A DNA stretch of 64,000 nucleotides from Mesorhizobium sp. STM 4661 (GTDB lineage: Bacteria > Pseudomonadota > Alphaproteobacteria > Rhizobiales > Rhizobiaceae), in the NCBI RefSeq assembly GCF_000359125.1, contig NZ_CAAF010000004.1:124001-188000 (forward strand), read 5' to 3'. Every line of letters begins with the position of its first letter. The first letter of the stretch is position 1. Below, piece by piece: positions 9,897 through 19,756 of this stretch. Below the pieces are notes generated by a model that did not search any database, was not told where the DNA came from, and worked only from the letters and a program-made list of their open reading frames with translations. The translations under genes and the position numbers were made by a program.

Positions 9897-10115
9897 ATGA
9901 AGGATTCAGAACACCCATTCTTTCGGCCGCTCTGGCGGCGCGTCGCCATCGTTGCGGTCTGCCTGGTGTGGGCGGTGATCGAATTTGCCTCCGGCACGCC
10001 GTTCTGGGGCGTGATCGCGCTCGGCTTCGCCGGCTACGCCATCTGGCAGTTCTTCTATCTCTACAAGCCGGCCGACGAGAGCAAGGCATCGGCTGACGCC
10101 GAACCGAAGGAATGA
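9897..10115 (+). CDS. Small membrane protein, DUF3329-like
   Basis: 72 aa. Two hydrophobic segments at about 17-33 and 37-54 (VAIVAVCLVWAVIEF and FWGVIALGFAGYAIWQFF) are separated by a short polar turn, followed by a charged tail ending AEPKE. It resembles short DUF3329 proteins often found inside rhizobial iol operons. It is co-directional with iolE, 44 bp downstream, and precedes iolB. No catalytic motif is visible; a role in inositol use is only suggested by position. Confidence 0.75.
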   Translation: MKDSEHPFFRPLWRRVAIVAVCLVWAVIEFASGTPFWGVIALGFAGYAIWQFFYLYKPADESKASADAEPKE

Positions 10116-10203
10116 CGCCAGTCATGGCGCAGAGGTATTACGGATCGGACACTGCGTGCGTGACGGATCGCCTGCGTCGGCGATTAGCCGGAACTCCTCT
10201 CGT

Positions 10204-10390
10204 TTCGTCATCCTGGGGCGGAGCAAGGAGCGAAGCGACGCGGCGCAGATCCCAGGATCCATGCCGTGACTTCCGAACGCTCGCTGCGGTGCAGAATTCT
10301 GGTCCGCTGCGCTCTTCGACTGAGGTTACGGCATGGATCCTAGGGTCTTCGCGACGGAGCTTCGCTCCTGCTACGCCCTAGGATGACGAA
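10204..10390. repeat. Long imperfect inverted repeat between DUF3329 gene and iolB
   Basis: About 187 bp whose two halves are imperfect reverse complements: TTCGTCATCCTGGGGCG at the left end against CGCCCTAGGATGACGAA at the right, and GGATCCATGCCGTGAC against GTTACGGCATGGATCC inside. The arms are roughly 85 bp each. This has the structure of a non-coding miniature element. No ORF is credible in 10116-10492, and this repeat fills most of that gap. Confidence 0.8.
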
Positions 10391-10492
10391 GTTGGGAGGC
10401 CTCGGCCAATCTCGAAGATTTTCCACGGTCCTTTCAAACGGCTTGGCTTCACAGGCCTGTAGCTCGTCAAGCCAATGGGATAGGAGAGAAAG

Positions 10493-11305
10493 ATGTCGAA
10501 ACTGCTGGTAAAGGCCAACAGGGGCCATGGCCGCGTCGCCCATGTCACGCCAAAAGGCGCCGGCTGGACCTATGTCGGCTTCGACCTGCATCGGCTGCGG
10601 CCCGGCGAGAGCGCTTCCGGCCAGACCGCCGACCGCGAGGTCTGCCTGGTGTTCGTCACCGGCAAGGGCAAGGCGATGGCCGGCGGCAAGGATCTCGGCC
10701 TGCTCGGCCAGCGCATGTCGCCCTTCGAAGGCAAGCCGTGGTCGGTCTATGTACCGGAGGGTTCGGATTGGGCGGTAACCGCCGACACCGATCTCGAACT
10801 CGCCGTCTGCTCGGCGCCCGGACTTGGCGGCGGCCTGCCTGTCCGCGTCATCGCGCCGGACGATCTCGGCCAGGAGGTCCGCGGCAAAGGCACCAACACG
10901 CGCTACGTCACCAACATCCTGCCGGAGGGCAAGCCGGCCGACTCGCTGCTGGTGGTCGAAGTCATCACGCCAGGCGGCCATACGTCGAGTTATCCGCCGC
11001 ACAAGCACGACCGGGATAATCCGCCGGCCGAATCCTATCTCGAGGAGACCTATTACCACCGCCTCAACCCGCCGCAGGGCTTTGCCTTCCAGCGCGTCTA
11101 CACCGATGCCGACAAGAATGGCGCCCGCGCGCTGGACGAGGCGATGGCGGTCGAGGACGGCGATGTCGTGCTGGTGCCCGAGGGCTACCACCCATGTGCC
11201 GCCTGCCACGGCTATGACCTCTATTATCTCAACGTCATGGCCGGGCCGAAGCGGACGTGGAAATTCCACAACGCGCCGGAGCACGAATGGCTGATGAAGG
11301 CCTGA
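10493..11305 (+). CDS. iolB: 5-deoxy-glucuronate isomerase
   Basis: 270 aa bicupin enzyme converting 5-deoxy-D-glucuronate to 5-dehydro-2-deoxy-D-gluconate, the substrate of IolC. Family features are GWTYVGFDLHRLRPGE near the start, VITPGGHTSSYPPHKHD with metal-ligand His residues, and EETYYHRLNPPQGFAFQRVY. TAGGAGAGAAAG precedes ATG 10493. It is separated from the upstream iol genes by a 187-bp palindromic repeat. Confidence 0.95.
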   Translation: MSKLLVKANRGHGRVAHVTPKGAGWTYVGFDLHRLRPGESASGQTADREVCLVFVTGKGKAMAGGKDLGLLGQRMSPFEGKPWSVYVPEGSDWAVTADTDLELAVCSAPGLGGGLPVRVIAPDDLGQEVRGKGTNTRYVTNILPEGKPADSLLVVEVITPGGHTSSYPPHKHDRDNPPAESYLEETYYHRLNPPQGFAFQRVYTDADKNGARALDEAMAVEDGDVVLVPEGYHPCAACHGYDLYYLNVMAGPKRTWKFHNAPEHEWLMKA

Positions 11306-11457
11306 TCGATCGTTCCCTAGACCGCATTGATTGGTCCAGAACGAAAAAATCGTCGGCTAATGATCCGATCCGGTCGGTTTGCCATCGAAAATGCTGCAAA
11401 GCTTCGTCAATTCGTCATGCAAATCGCCTATGGCAGCGGTGCTGACGAGGACTCTCG

Positions 11458-12165
11458 ATGCGCTACGCGATCTATTTTACCCCCCTGCAGGACGAGCCGC
11501 TGGCGCGGATCGCCGCCAACTGGCTTGGCCGTGACCCCTTCGGCGCCGCGACCCGGCCGGTCGAGGCGGTGGGTGATTTGTCGGCGGCGGAAGTCGCCTT
11601 TCATACGGCTTCGGCGCGCCGCTACGGTTTTCATGCGACGCTGAAGGCGCCTTTCCGGCTGGCTGCGAGCGAGACGGAAGCCTCGCTGCGGGCCGCACTC
11701 GACAGCTTTGCCGAAGCGACGCCCGTGGTGATGATCCCGCGCCTTGTCGTCAGCCAGATCGACGGCTTCCTTGCGCTGGTGCCGGAGGCGCCACTGCCGG
11801 CGCTCAATCGCTTCGCCGGCGATGTCGTGCTCGCCTTCGACCGCTTTCGCGCGCCGCTGACCGAGGCCGAAATCGAGCGGCGCAGCCCCGATTCGCTGAA
11901 GCCGGACGAATTCCGCAACCTCTGCCAGTGGGGCTACCCCTATGTCTTCGAGACCTTTCGCTTCCACATGACGCTGTCCGGCCGCGCCGGGCCACAGGAA
12001 AGCCTTCGTCTTCGCGCAGCAATCGACAGCCTGTTTGCCGAGGTCTTGCTGCGGCCGGTGCCGGTGGACGCGTTGACGCTGTTTGTCGAAACCGAACCTG
12101 GCGCCCCGTTCATGGTGCTTTCCCATCACGCGCTCGGGCGCCGGTCGGCGAGAAAGACTGCCTGA
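11458..12165 (+). CDS. DUF1045 phosphonate-operon protein (2H phosphoesterase-like)
   Basis: 235 aa, matching the 'putative phosphonate metabolism protein' family found next to C-P lyase genes. Two H-x-T-L motifs (HATL near residue 60 and HMTL near 166) are the hallmark of the 2H phosphoesterase superfamily, which includes cyclic phosphodiesterases. It precedes phnM by 72 bp. An attractive inference is that it opens the 1,2-cyclic ribose phosphate made by C-P lyase, the step done by PhnP elsewhere; no PhnP is in this window. ATG 11458 is preceded by GACGAGGAC, a modest binding site. Confidence 0.82.
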   Translation: MRYAIYFTPLQDEPLARIAANWLGRDPFGAATRPVEAVGDLSAAEVAFHTASARRYGFHATLKAPFRLAASETEASLRAALDSFAEATPVVMIPRLVVSQIDGFLALVPEAPLPALNRFAGDVVLAFDRFRAPLTEAEIERRSPDSLKPDEFRNLCQWGYPYVFETFRFHMTLSGRAGPQESLRLRAAIDSLFAEVLLRPVPVDALTLFVETEPGAPFMVLSHHALGRRSARKTA

Positions 12166-12237
12166 TTTGTTTCAACCGCATTTGTGCGACGCCAATTGCT
12201 TTCAATTGGCTGAAAAATGCTCCAAGGACTGCGTGAA

Positions 12238-13377
12238 ATGACTGCCGAAACCGTTCTGAACAATGCCCGCATCGTGCTTGCCGACGAGATCGTCGACGGC
12301 TCGCTGGTGCTGCGCGACGGCCTGATCGCCGGCATCGAACCCGGCGCCAGCCGGACTGGCGAGGACATGGGTGGCGACTACATCATCCCCGGACTGGTCG
12401 AACTGCACACCGACCATCTCGAAGGCCACTACGCGCCGCGGCCGAAGGTGCGCTGGAACCCGATCGCCGCGGTGCTCGCCCATGACGCGCAGGTGGCGAC
12501 CGCCGGCATCACCACCGTGCTCGACGCCTTGCGCGTCGGCATGGACGAGGACGCCGACCTGACCGCCGACGACATCCGCAAGCTGGCCGACGCGATCGAG
12601 GACAGCGTCGAGCAGGATCGGCTGAGGGCCGACCATTTCATCCATCTGCGCTGCGAGGTTTCGGCGCCGGATTGCCTCAGGGCTTTCGCCAATTTCGAGA
12701 CCGACGACAGGGTGAAGCTGGCATCGCTGATGGACCATGCGCCGGGCCAGCGCCAGTTCGTCAATCTCGACACCTACGCCTATTACTACCAGCGCAAGCT
12801 GAAGCTGACGGATCGCGACTTCCAGAAATTCTGCGAGAAGCGGATGGCGGAATCGGCGGTGAACTCCGGCCCGAACCGCGTCTTCATCGCCGCCGCCTGC
12901 CATGAGCGCGGCATCGTGCTGGCCAGCCATGACGATGCCACGAAAGGCCATGTCGACGAGGCGATCGAGCAAGGTGTCCGCGTCGCCGAATTCCCGACCA
13001 CCGCGGAAGCGGCAAGGGCCTCCAAACAGGCCGGGCTTGGCGTGCTGATGGGTGCGCCGAACGTCATGCGCGGCGCCTCGCATTCGGGCAATGTCTCGGC
13101 CCGCGCGCTGGCCGGCGACGGGCTGCTCGACATATTGTCGTCCGACTACATTCCCTTCAGCCTGATCCAGTCCGCCTTCTTCCTCGGCGATGTGGTCGAA
13201 GGCATTTCGCTACCGCAGGCGGTGGCGATGGTGTCGAAGAACCCGGCCGAGGCGGTCGGGCTCAGCGATCGCGGCGTGATCGAAACGGGACGGCGCGCCG
13301 ACCTCGTGCGCGTGCGCGTCGATGACCATGTCCCTGTCGTCCGCACCGTCTGGCGGCAGGGTAGCCGCGTCGCATGA
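12238..13377 (+). CDS. phnM: Alpha-D-ribose 1-methylphosphonate 5-triphosphate diphosphatase
   Basis: 379 aa amidohydrolase-superfamily enzyme of the C-P lyase pathway, removing pyrophosphate from the ribose 1-methylphosphonate triphosphate. The HTDHLEGH segment with PRPKVRWN is characteristic of PhnM, followed by DDATKGH and GAPNVMRGASHSGN. I chose ATG 12238 because AAGGA (12224-12228) lies 9 nt upstream; ATG 12217 is an in-frame alternative. The stop overlaps phnN by 4 bp. Confidence 0.93.
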   Translation: MTAETVLNNARIVLADEIVDGSLVLRDGLIAGIEPGASRTGEDMGGDYIIPGLVELHTDHLEGHYAPRPKVRWNPIAAVLAHDAQVATAGITTVLDALRVGMDEDADLTADDIRKLADAIEDSVEQDRLRADHFIHLRCEVSAPDCLRAFANFETDDRVKLASLMDHAPGQRQFVNLDTYAYYYQRKLKLTDRDFQKFCEKRMAESAVNSGPNRVFIAAACHERGIVLASHDDATKGHVDEAIEQGVRVAEFPTTAEAARASKQAGLGVLMGAPNVMRGASHSGNVSARALAGDGLLDILSSDYIPFSLIQSAFFLGDVVEGISLPQAVAMVSKNPAEAVGLSDRGVIETGRRADLVRVRVDDHVPVVRTVWRQGSRVA

Positions 13378-14003
13378 TGGCGTCGGCATTGATCGAGCGC
13401 GAATTGTCGTCCGCGGCGTTTCCAATTCGCGAGGGCGTCTTCGTCGCTGTCGTCGGGCCGAGCGGCGCCGGCAAGGATACGGTGATCGGCCATGCCCGCG
13501 CCCTGTTTGCCGACGAAAGCCGGTTGGAGTTCGTGCGCCGGGTCATTACCCGGCCGAGCGACGCCGCGAGCGAGGACCACGACACGCTGGCCGATGCGGC
13601 CTTTGCCGAGGCCGAAGCCGACGGCGCCTTCGCCATTTCCTGGGAAGCGCATGGCCTGCACTATGGCATTCCGGCGGAAGTCGACAGTTCGGTCGCCAAT
13701 GGGCGCGTTGCGATTGCCAATGTGTCGCGCGCCGTCATCCCGAAGCTGCGCGAACGCTACGCCAATCTGGCGGTCGTCGAGATCACCGCATCGCCGGAAA
13801 TCCTGGCCGAGCGGCTGGCCATGCGCGGCCGCGAGTCGCGCGGCGAAGTGCTGGCGCGGCTTTCGCGCAGCACCAATGTGGCCTTGTCCGGGCCGGGCAT
13901 CACCTCGATCGACAATAGCGGTCCGCGCGAGGCAGCAGGCGGGCGTTTCGCCGAGGTGCTGCGCAAGGCGATGGCATTTTCGGACATGTCGGGGCTGATT
14001 TGA
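13374..14003 (+). CDS. phnN: Ribose 1,5-bisphosphate phosphokinase
   Basis: 209 aa P-loop kinase of the guanylate-kinase-like family, which phosphorylates ribose 1,5-bisphosphate to PRPP, closing the C-P lyase pathway. The Walker A motif GPSGAGKDT is near residue 29, with RRVITRP (RVxTRP-like) and SWEAHGLHYGIP downstream as in PhnN. Its ATG overlaps the phnM stop (ATGATGG), implying translational coupling. The C-P lyase core genes phnG-L are not in this window. Confidence 0.93.
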   Translation: MMASALIERELSSAAFPIREGVFVAVVGPSGAGKDTVIGHARALFADESRLEFVRRVITRPSDAASEDHDTLADAAFAEAEADGAFAISWEAHGLHYGIPAEVDSSVANGRVAIANVSRAVIPKLRERYANLAVVEITASPEILAERLAMRGRESRGEVLARLSRSTNVALSGPGITSIDNSGPREAAGGRFAEVLRKAMAFSDMSGLI

Positions 14004-14006
14004 CTT

Positions 14007-14100
14007 GCCTCCCCCTTTTTAGCGGGGGTGCGAAGAACTCGTCCTTGAGAGGACCCCCACCCCGGACCTGCGGTCCGACCCTCCCCACAAGGGGGAGGGT
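14007..14100. repeat. Second copy of the CCCCACAAGGGGGAGG intergenic repeat
   Basis: Between the convergent phnN and ABC permease genes. The right end (ACCCTCCCCACAAGGGGGAGGGT, cut here) and the GGACCTGCGGTCC core match the copy at 8805-8906, while the left arm is diverged. It may serve as a bidirectional terminator for the two convergent genes; no U-tract is present. Confidence 0.75.
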
Positions 14101-14108
14101 AAGAGCAG

Positions 14109-15104
14109 TTATTCCGCAGGCGCGCCGGCGGCGCCCTTGCGGGTCGCGTCGAGCATCTGCCGCCGCTCACGAAACACGCCCCATTGCTGGTCGACCAGCA
14201 CGCCGATCAGGATCACCCCGCCCATCACCGCGAAGTTGAGCGAGGAGGGGATGCCGAGCAGATTGACGAGATTCTGCAATTCCTGCAGCAGCACCGTGCC
14301 GAGCAGGACACCGATCAGCGAGCCTTCGCCGCCGCGCAGCGAGAAGCCACCGAGCACGGCGGCGGCAATGGCGTAGAGTTCGTAGAACTGGCCGTGGCTG
14401 GCCGGCGAGATCGAGCGCGTGTACATGGCGAAATAGATTGCCGACAGCGCCGTCAGCACGCCGCAGATGACATAGGCGGCCATGACGACGCGGCCGGTGC
14501 GGATGCCGGAATATTTCGCCGCTTCCTCGTTCTTGCCGATGGCATAGAGATAGCGCCCGAACACCGAACGGTGCAGCACCACCCACATGACGATGGAAAT
14601 GACGATCAGCGCGATGAAGCTGTTCGGCACGCCATAGCTGCGACCGGCGGTCAGGAATTCCAGTTCGGGAAAATTCTGGCCGAAGGCGAAACCCGCCGTG
14701 CCGTCGCCGGTGTAGAAGCGCGCCACGCCGCGATAGATCAGCAGGCCGCAGAGCGTGACGACGAAAGGCTGCAATTTGAGCCGGGTGATCAGCCAGCCAT
14801 GCGCCAGGCCTATGATGGCGCCGAGCACGATGATGAGCACGAAGGCCAGCGGCCACTCCATTTCGCGCACGGCGATGAAGTCGATGAACAGCGTGCCGAG
14901 CAGCGCGACCACCGATCCCACCGACAATTCGATGCCGCCGGTGATGATGACGAAGGCCTGGCCGATCGAAAGTATGCCGAACAGGCCGATCAGGTTCGAG
15001 GTGTTGGCAAGGTTGATCGGCAAGAGGAAGCGCGGGTTGATGATCGCCACCACCGCTCCGACCACCAGGATCAGCATCAGCAGGCCGAGATCTTTTTTGC
15101 TCAT
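14109..15104 (-). CDS. Sugar ABC transporter permease (RbsC family)
   Basis: 331 aa inner-membrane permease with about eight to ten hydrophobic segments, beginning LGLLMLILVVGAVVAIINPRF. It contains the family hallmark GGIELSVGSVVAL (about residues 56-68) and the EAA-like loop GKNEEAAKYSGI. GGGGAGAAGACG precedes ATG 15104. It is last in a three-gene operon after the binding protein and ATPase. RbsC-type permeases import monosaccharides, and the cargo here is not determined. Confidence 0.93.
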   Translation of the reverse strand: MSKKDLGLLMLILVVGAVVAIINPRFLLPINLANTSNLIGLFGILSIGQAFVIITGGIELSVGSVVALLGTLFIDFIAVREMEWPLAFVLIIVLGAIIGLAHGWLITRLKLQPFVVTLCGLLIYRGVARFYTGDGTAGFAFGQNFPELEFLTAGRSYGVPNSFIALIVISIVMWVVLHRSVFGRYLYAIGKNEEAAKYSGIRTGRVVMAAYVICGVLTALSAIYFAMYTRSISPASHGQFYELYAIAAAVLGGFSLRGGEGSLIGVLLGTVLLQELQNLVNLLGIPSSLNFAVMGGVILIGVLVDQQWGVFRERRQMLDATRKGAAGAPAE

Positions 15105-15163
15105 CGTCTTCTCCCCAATGCCTGTCTAAGCAAATTGCGCAGTTCCGCGAGGCCGGTGGCAAA

Positions 15164-16708
<1,545 letters not shown>

Positions 16709-16739
16709 CACGCCTGACAGCAGCCGGTGGGCCACAGAC

Positions 16740-16800
16740 TGACGGGCCTGGCGAGGCCCGTCAATACGAACGCCGGCTCAAGGCAAACCCTGAGCCGGCG
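16740..16800 (-). terminator. Two strong hairpins between ABC binding-protein and ATPase genes
   Basis: A 10-bp perfect stem with 4-nt loop at 16740-16763 (TGACGGGCCT/AGGCCCGTCA) and another 10-bp perfect stem with 10-nt loop at 16771-16800 (CGCCGGCTCA/TGAGCCGGCG). Neither has a U-tract. Such structures after the first gene of binding-protein operons commonly stabilise the upstream mRNA segment or attenuate readthrough, giving excess binding protein. The role is inferred. Confidence 0.65.
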
Positions 16801-16814
16801 CATCGGTGCTCGTC

Positions 16815-17777
16815 TTACTTGCCCGCCATCGCCGCAAGGCTCGCGGCATAGCCGTCGACATCGTCCTTGCCGATGATCTTGGTCGGGATGATGATGAGCC
16901 CGTCGGCCGGAATGCCCGACTTGTCGCCCTTGAGATAGCCGGCCATCAGCTTCATGCCCTGATAGGCCCATTCGAAGGGCTGCTGCACGACGGTGGCCGC
17001 CACCGTGCCTTCCTTGACGCCGCCCAGCGTGATCGGATCGTCGTCGAAGCCGACGACCGTGATCTGGCCGAGCTTGCCGGCGTCGCGCAGCGCTTCATAG
17101 ATGCGCGGCGTGTTGTAGGAATAGAAGCCGACCATGCAGGTCACGTCGGGGCTGGCAACCAGCGCGTCCTCGACATTCTTCTTGGCGCGGGCCTGGTCGA
17201 TGTCGTCGCCGCGCACGTCGACCAGCTCGATCTTGGTGCCGGCGAGCCCGTCCTTCATGCCCTGGATGCGCTCCTTGGCATTGTCGGCGCCGAGCAGGCC
17301 GACGAAGCCGAGGCACTTGCCGCCATCGGGCATCGCCTTCTTGGCGATCTCGGCCGCCTGCTTGCCGGCATCGACATTGGACGAGCCGATATAGGCGACG
17401 CGCTTGGTCTGCGGGGCGTCGCTGTCGGTGGTGAACAGCGCCGTTTCCGAGGCGATCTTGTTCAGCCCGTCGGTCGAGGTCTTGGGGTCGACGGCCGACA
17501 CCATGATTCCCTTGACGCCTGCGGTCACTAGGTCGTCCATCAGCCGCTGCTGGATGGCGACCGACGACTGCTCGGGATATTTGAGCTCAAGATTATAGTC
17601 GGGCAATTCGCCCTGCGCCTTCTTCACGCCGGCTTCCGCCGCCTTCCAGAAGTCGGACGCGCCGTTGACGACGAAGGCCAGCGTCGGCTTGTCCTGGGCG
17701 CGCGCGATTGCGCTCACCGACAGGCCAAGCAGCAGAGTCGCCGCGGCGACGGATGCAGTTCGCATTACAGATTTCAT
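16815..17777 (-). CDS. Sugar ABC transporter substrate-binding protein
   Basis: 320 aa periplasmic protein of the ribose-binding (Peripla_BP_4) family. A signal peptide is visible (MKSVMRTASVAAATLLLG, cleavage after AIARA-Q). The mature part starts KPTLAFVVNGASDFW and includes FTTDSDAP and VGFDDDP ligand-loop segments. I chose ATG 17777 because GGGAGG lies 6 nt upstream. It is first in the operon with ATPase and permease and is divergent from the LacI regulator. Proximity to iol genes makes inositol a possible cargo, but other sugars fit equally. Confidence 0.93.
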   Translation of the reverse strand: MKSVMRTASVAAATLLLGLSVSAIARAQDKPTLAFVVNGASDFWKAAEAGVKKAQGELPDYNLELKYPEQSSVAIQQRLMDDLVTAGVKGIMVSAVDPKTSTDGLNKIASETALFTTDSDAPQTKRVAYIGSSNVDAGKQAAEIAKKAMPDGGKCLGFVGLLGADNAKERIQGMKDGLAGTKIELVDVRGDDIDQARAKKNVEDALVASPDVTCMVGFYSYNTPRIYEALRDAGKLGQITVVGFDDDPITLGGVKEGTVAATVVQQPFEWAYQGMKLMAGYLKGDKSGIPADGLIIIPTKIIGKDDVDGYAASLAAMAGK

Positions 17778-18359
17778 GTTCAACCTCCCTTTGGCACAGT
17801 CATTTCTGATCTGAATTTGTCGATTGCGGCTTGGACGCCTCCTCCTCAAGGGTTGCGGCAGCGAAAGAACGGCGCCAGCCGCGATCGGAACTCTAGACAC
17901 ACATTTGACGTTCGTAAATAGTCAGATTTGTCTGACATTTTCGTGATTGTGTGGCGTCCCTCCCCGGCCTTGGCCGGCCGCTTCGGCACGTCGCACGGTG
18001 GTTTCGCAGCGCCCGGCTCGACCTCGATACGGACACGGCGGATTGACACTAGATCGCTTGCGGCTATTAGTAAATAACTATTAGTTATGCGGCTGGAAGT
18101 CATCCGCTCAGCGTAAGGAGGCGCGAGCAGCAGAATCGTAAGGGAGGAGGATTTTAGTGATCGGCTGCGCTGTTGCAGCGCAGCAAAACTGGGGAAAATC
18201 GTGCAGACTTTGTTTGCCGTGTGGCGGTCGGCGCATGGCCAGCACCGCCTGCTAATAATGATCAATGCCTGCATTCTCCATAAATGCGTCACGCCGGCCG
18301 TCTTGCCGTCGCGCTTGGCCTTTGCTTAAGAACAGGCCGGGATTGGGAACCATGCTGCC
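17778..18359. promoter_or_regulatory. 582-bp divergent regulatory region between ABC operon and LacI gene
   Basis: No credible gene. Two perfect palindromes stand out: GTCAGA-TTTG-TCTGAC at 17921-17936, 144 bp before the binding-protein start, and ATAACTA-T-TAGTTAT at 18074-18088 in an AT-rich patch. Either could be the operator of the adjacent LacI-family protein. Nothing else recognisable is seen. Confidence 0.45.
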
Positions 18360-19460
18360 ATGAGCGAACCGACGGATACCCTCGAAGCCACCAGGCGCCG
18401 CAAGCCGGCGGGCAAGAACCCGAAAGGCCGCGTCACCATGACCGACATCGCCAGGGCCGCCGGCTGCTCGCAGGCGACGGTCTCCTTCGTGCTCAACGAC
18501 ACGCCAGGCATCAGGCTGTCGCAGCAGACCCGCGAGCGGGTGATCGAGGCCGCGCGGGCTCTCGGCTATGCGCCGCCGGCCTTTTCCGCTCTGCGTGCCC
18601 CCGTCGCGCCGTTCGAAGGATTGGACGGGGTTATCGGCTTTGCCGTCGACCAATTGGCGACCAGCCCAGAGGCGGTGGTCGCCATCGAGGGAGCACGCCA
18701 GGCCTCATGGAATGCCGGCAACGTGCTCCTGGTTGCGCAGACGATGGGCGATGCCGTCATGGAACCGCGCGCCATCGCGGCGCTGACCAAGCGGGGGATT
18801 TCGGCGCTGATCTACATGACCATCTTCACCCGCGAGATATCGGCGCCCGACTATCTCTACGGCCTCGATATCCCGGTCATCCTGCTCAATTGCTATACGT
18901 CGGACTATGCCTTTCCCGCCGTGGTGCCGAGCGAGATCGCCGGCGGGCAGAGTTCGACCCGGCATCTGATCGGCCACGGCCATCGCCGCATCGCCACCAT
19001 AACCGGCGAGCCCTGGATGCAGGCGGCGCAGGACCGGCTGAAGGGCTACCGCCGGGCGCTCGCCACGGCCGACATCCCGTTCGATCCGGAGCTGGTGGTC
19101 GAAGGCGACTGGTCGGCAAGTGCTGGCTATGCGGCGACCGTCAAGCTGCTGACGCTGAAGGACCGGCCGACGGCCATCTTCTGCCAGAACGACCGTACCG
19201 CCATCGGCTGCTACGAGGCGCTGAAGGAGGCCGGCTTGCACATCCCACAGGACATCTCGGTCGTCGGCTATGACGACGAGGAGATCGCCCGCCATCTGTT
19301 CCCGCCTTTGACGACATCGATCCTGCCGCATATGGCGATGGGGCAATGGGCGATCGAGCAGCTCGAGGTGCCCGCGCCGCCCGGCCGCGGCCGCTATCCC
19401 ATCACCAAGCTCGAATGCCCGCTGGTCGAGCGGGAATCGGTTGCGGCCCTGGCGGGGTGA
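18360..19460 (+). CDS. LacI family transcriptional regulator
   Basis: 366 aa. After a basic N-terminal tail, the LacI HTH begins near residue 24 (VTMTDIARAAGCSQATVSFVLND, cut short here), with the hinge helix leading to PPAFSALRAP, then a periplasmic-binding-protein-like ligand domain. The NDRTAIGCYEAL and VVGYDDEEIA segments are typical. It is divergent from the sugar ABC operon, so that operon is the likely target. The extended charged N-terminus, about 20 residues before the HTH, is somewhat unusual; Met27 could be an internal start. Confidence 0.9.
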   Translation: MSEPTDTLEATRRRKPAGKNPKGRVTMTDIARAAGCSQATVSFVLNDTPGIRLSQQTRERVIEAARALGYAPPAFSALRAPVAPFEGLDGVIGFAVDQLATSPEAVVAIEGARQASWNAGNVLLVAQTMGDAVMEPRAIAALTKRGISALIYMTIFTREISAPDYLYGLDIPVILLNCYTSDYAFPAVVPSEIAGGQSSTRHLIGHGHRRIATITGEPWMQAAQDRLKGYRRALATADIPFDPELVVEGDWSASAGYAATVKLLTLKDRPTAIFCQNDRTAIGCYEALKEAGLHIPQDISVVGYDDEEIARHLFPPLTTSILPHMAMGQWAIEQLEVPAPPGRGRYPITKLECPLVERESVAALAG

Positions 19461-19756
19461 CTGCGCATTCGCACGGACTGACAGCCAGCTGAGGCCCTGC
19501 GTCCACCCGCGCTGAACTCCGAAGCTGCTGTTGGATCGCCTTGACGATTTTAGGCGAGACCCGCTTCAAACGGAAGCGATCCTGTTCGCTCATCGTCTGG
19601 TGGTCTCGTGGTTTCCTGGATGCAAGTTTTGCGAATTGGCATACGGTTCGCGCCAGTCTGGCTGTGGTAAAACCTGGAATGCAAGGGAACAATCGAAACA
19701 ATCACGGTGGAACCCATGCTAGATCCGCATCGGCAATTCGCCAGGAGTAGATTGCA

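Noticed and set aside
11400..11457. Possible Pho box before the DUF1045-phnMN genes (TTCGTCA repeated)
   Set aside because: The repeat period is 8 bp, not the 11 bp of Pho boxes, and the half-sites do not match CTGTCAT.
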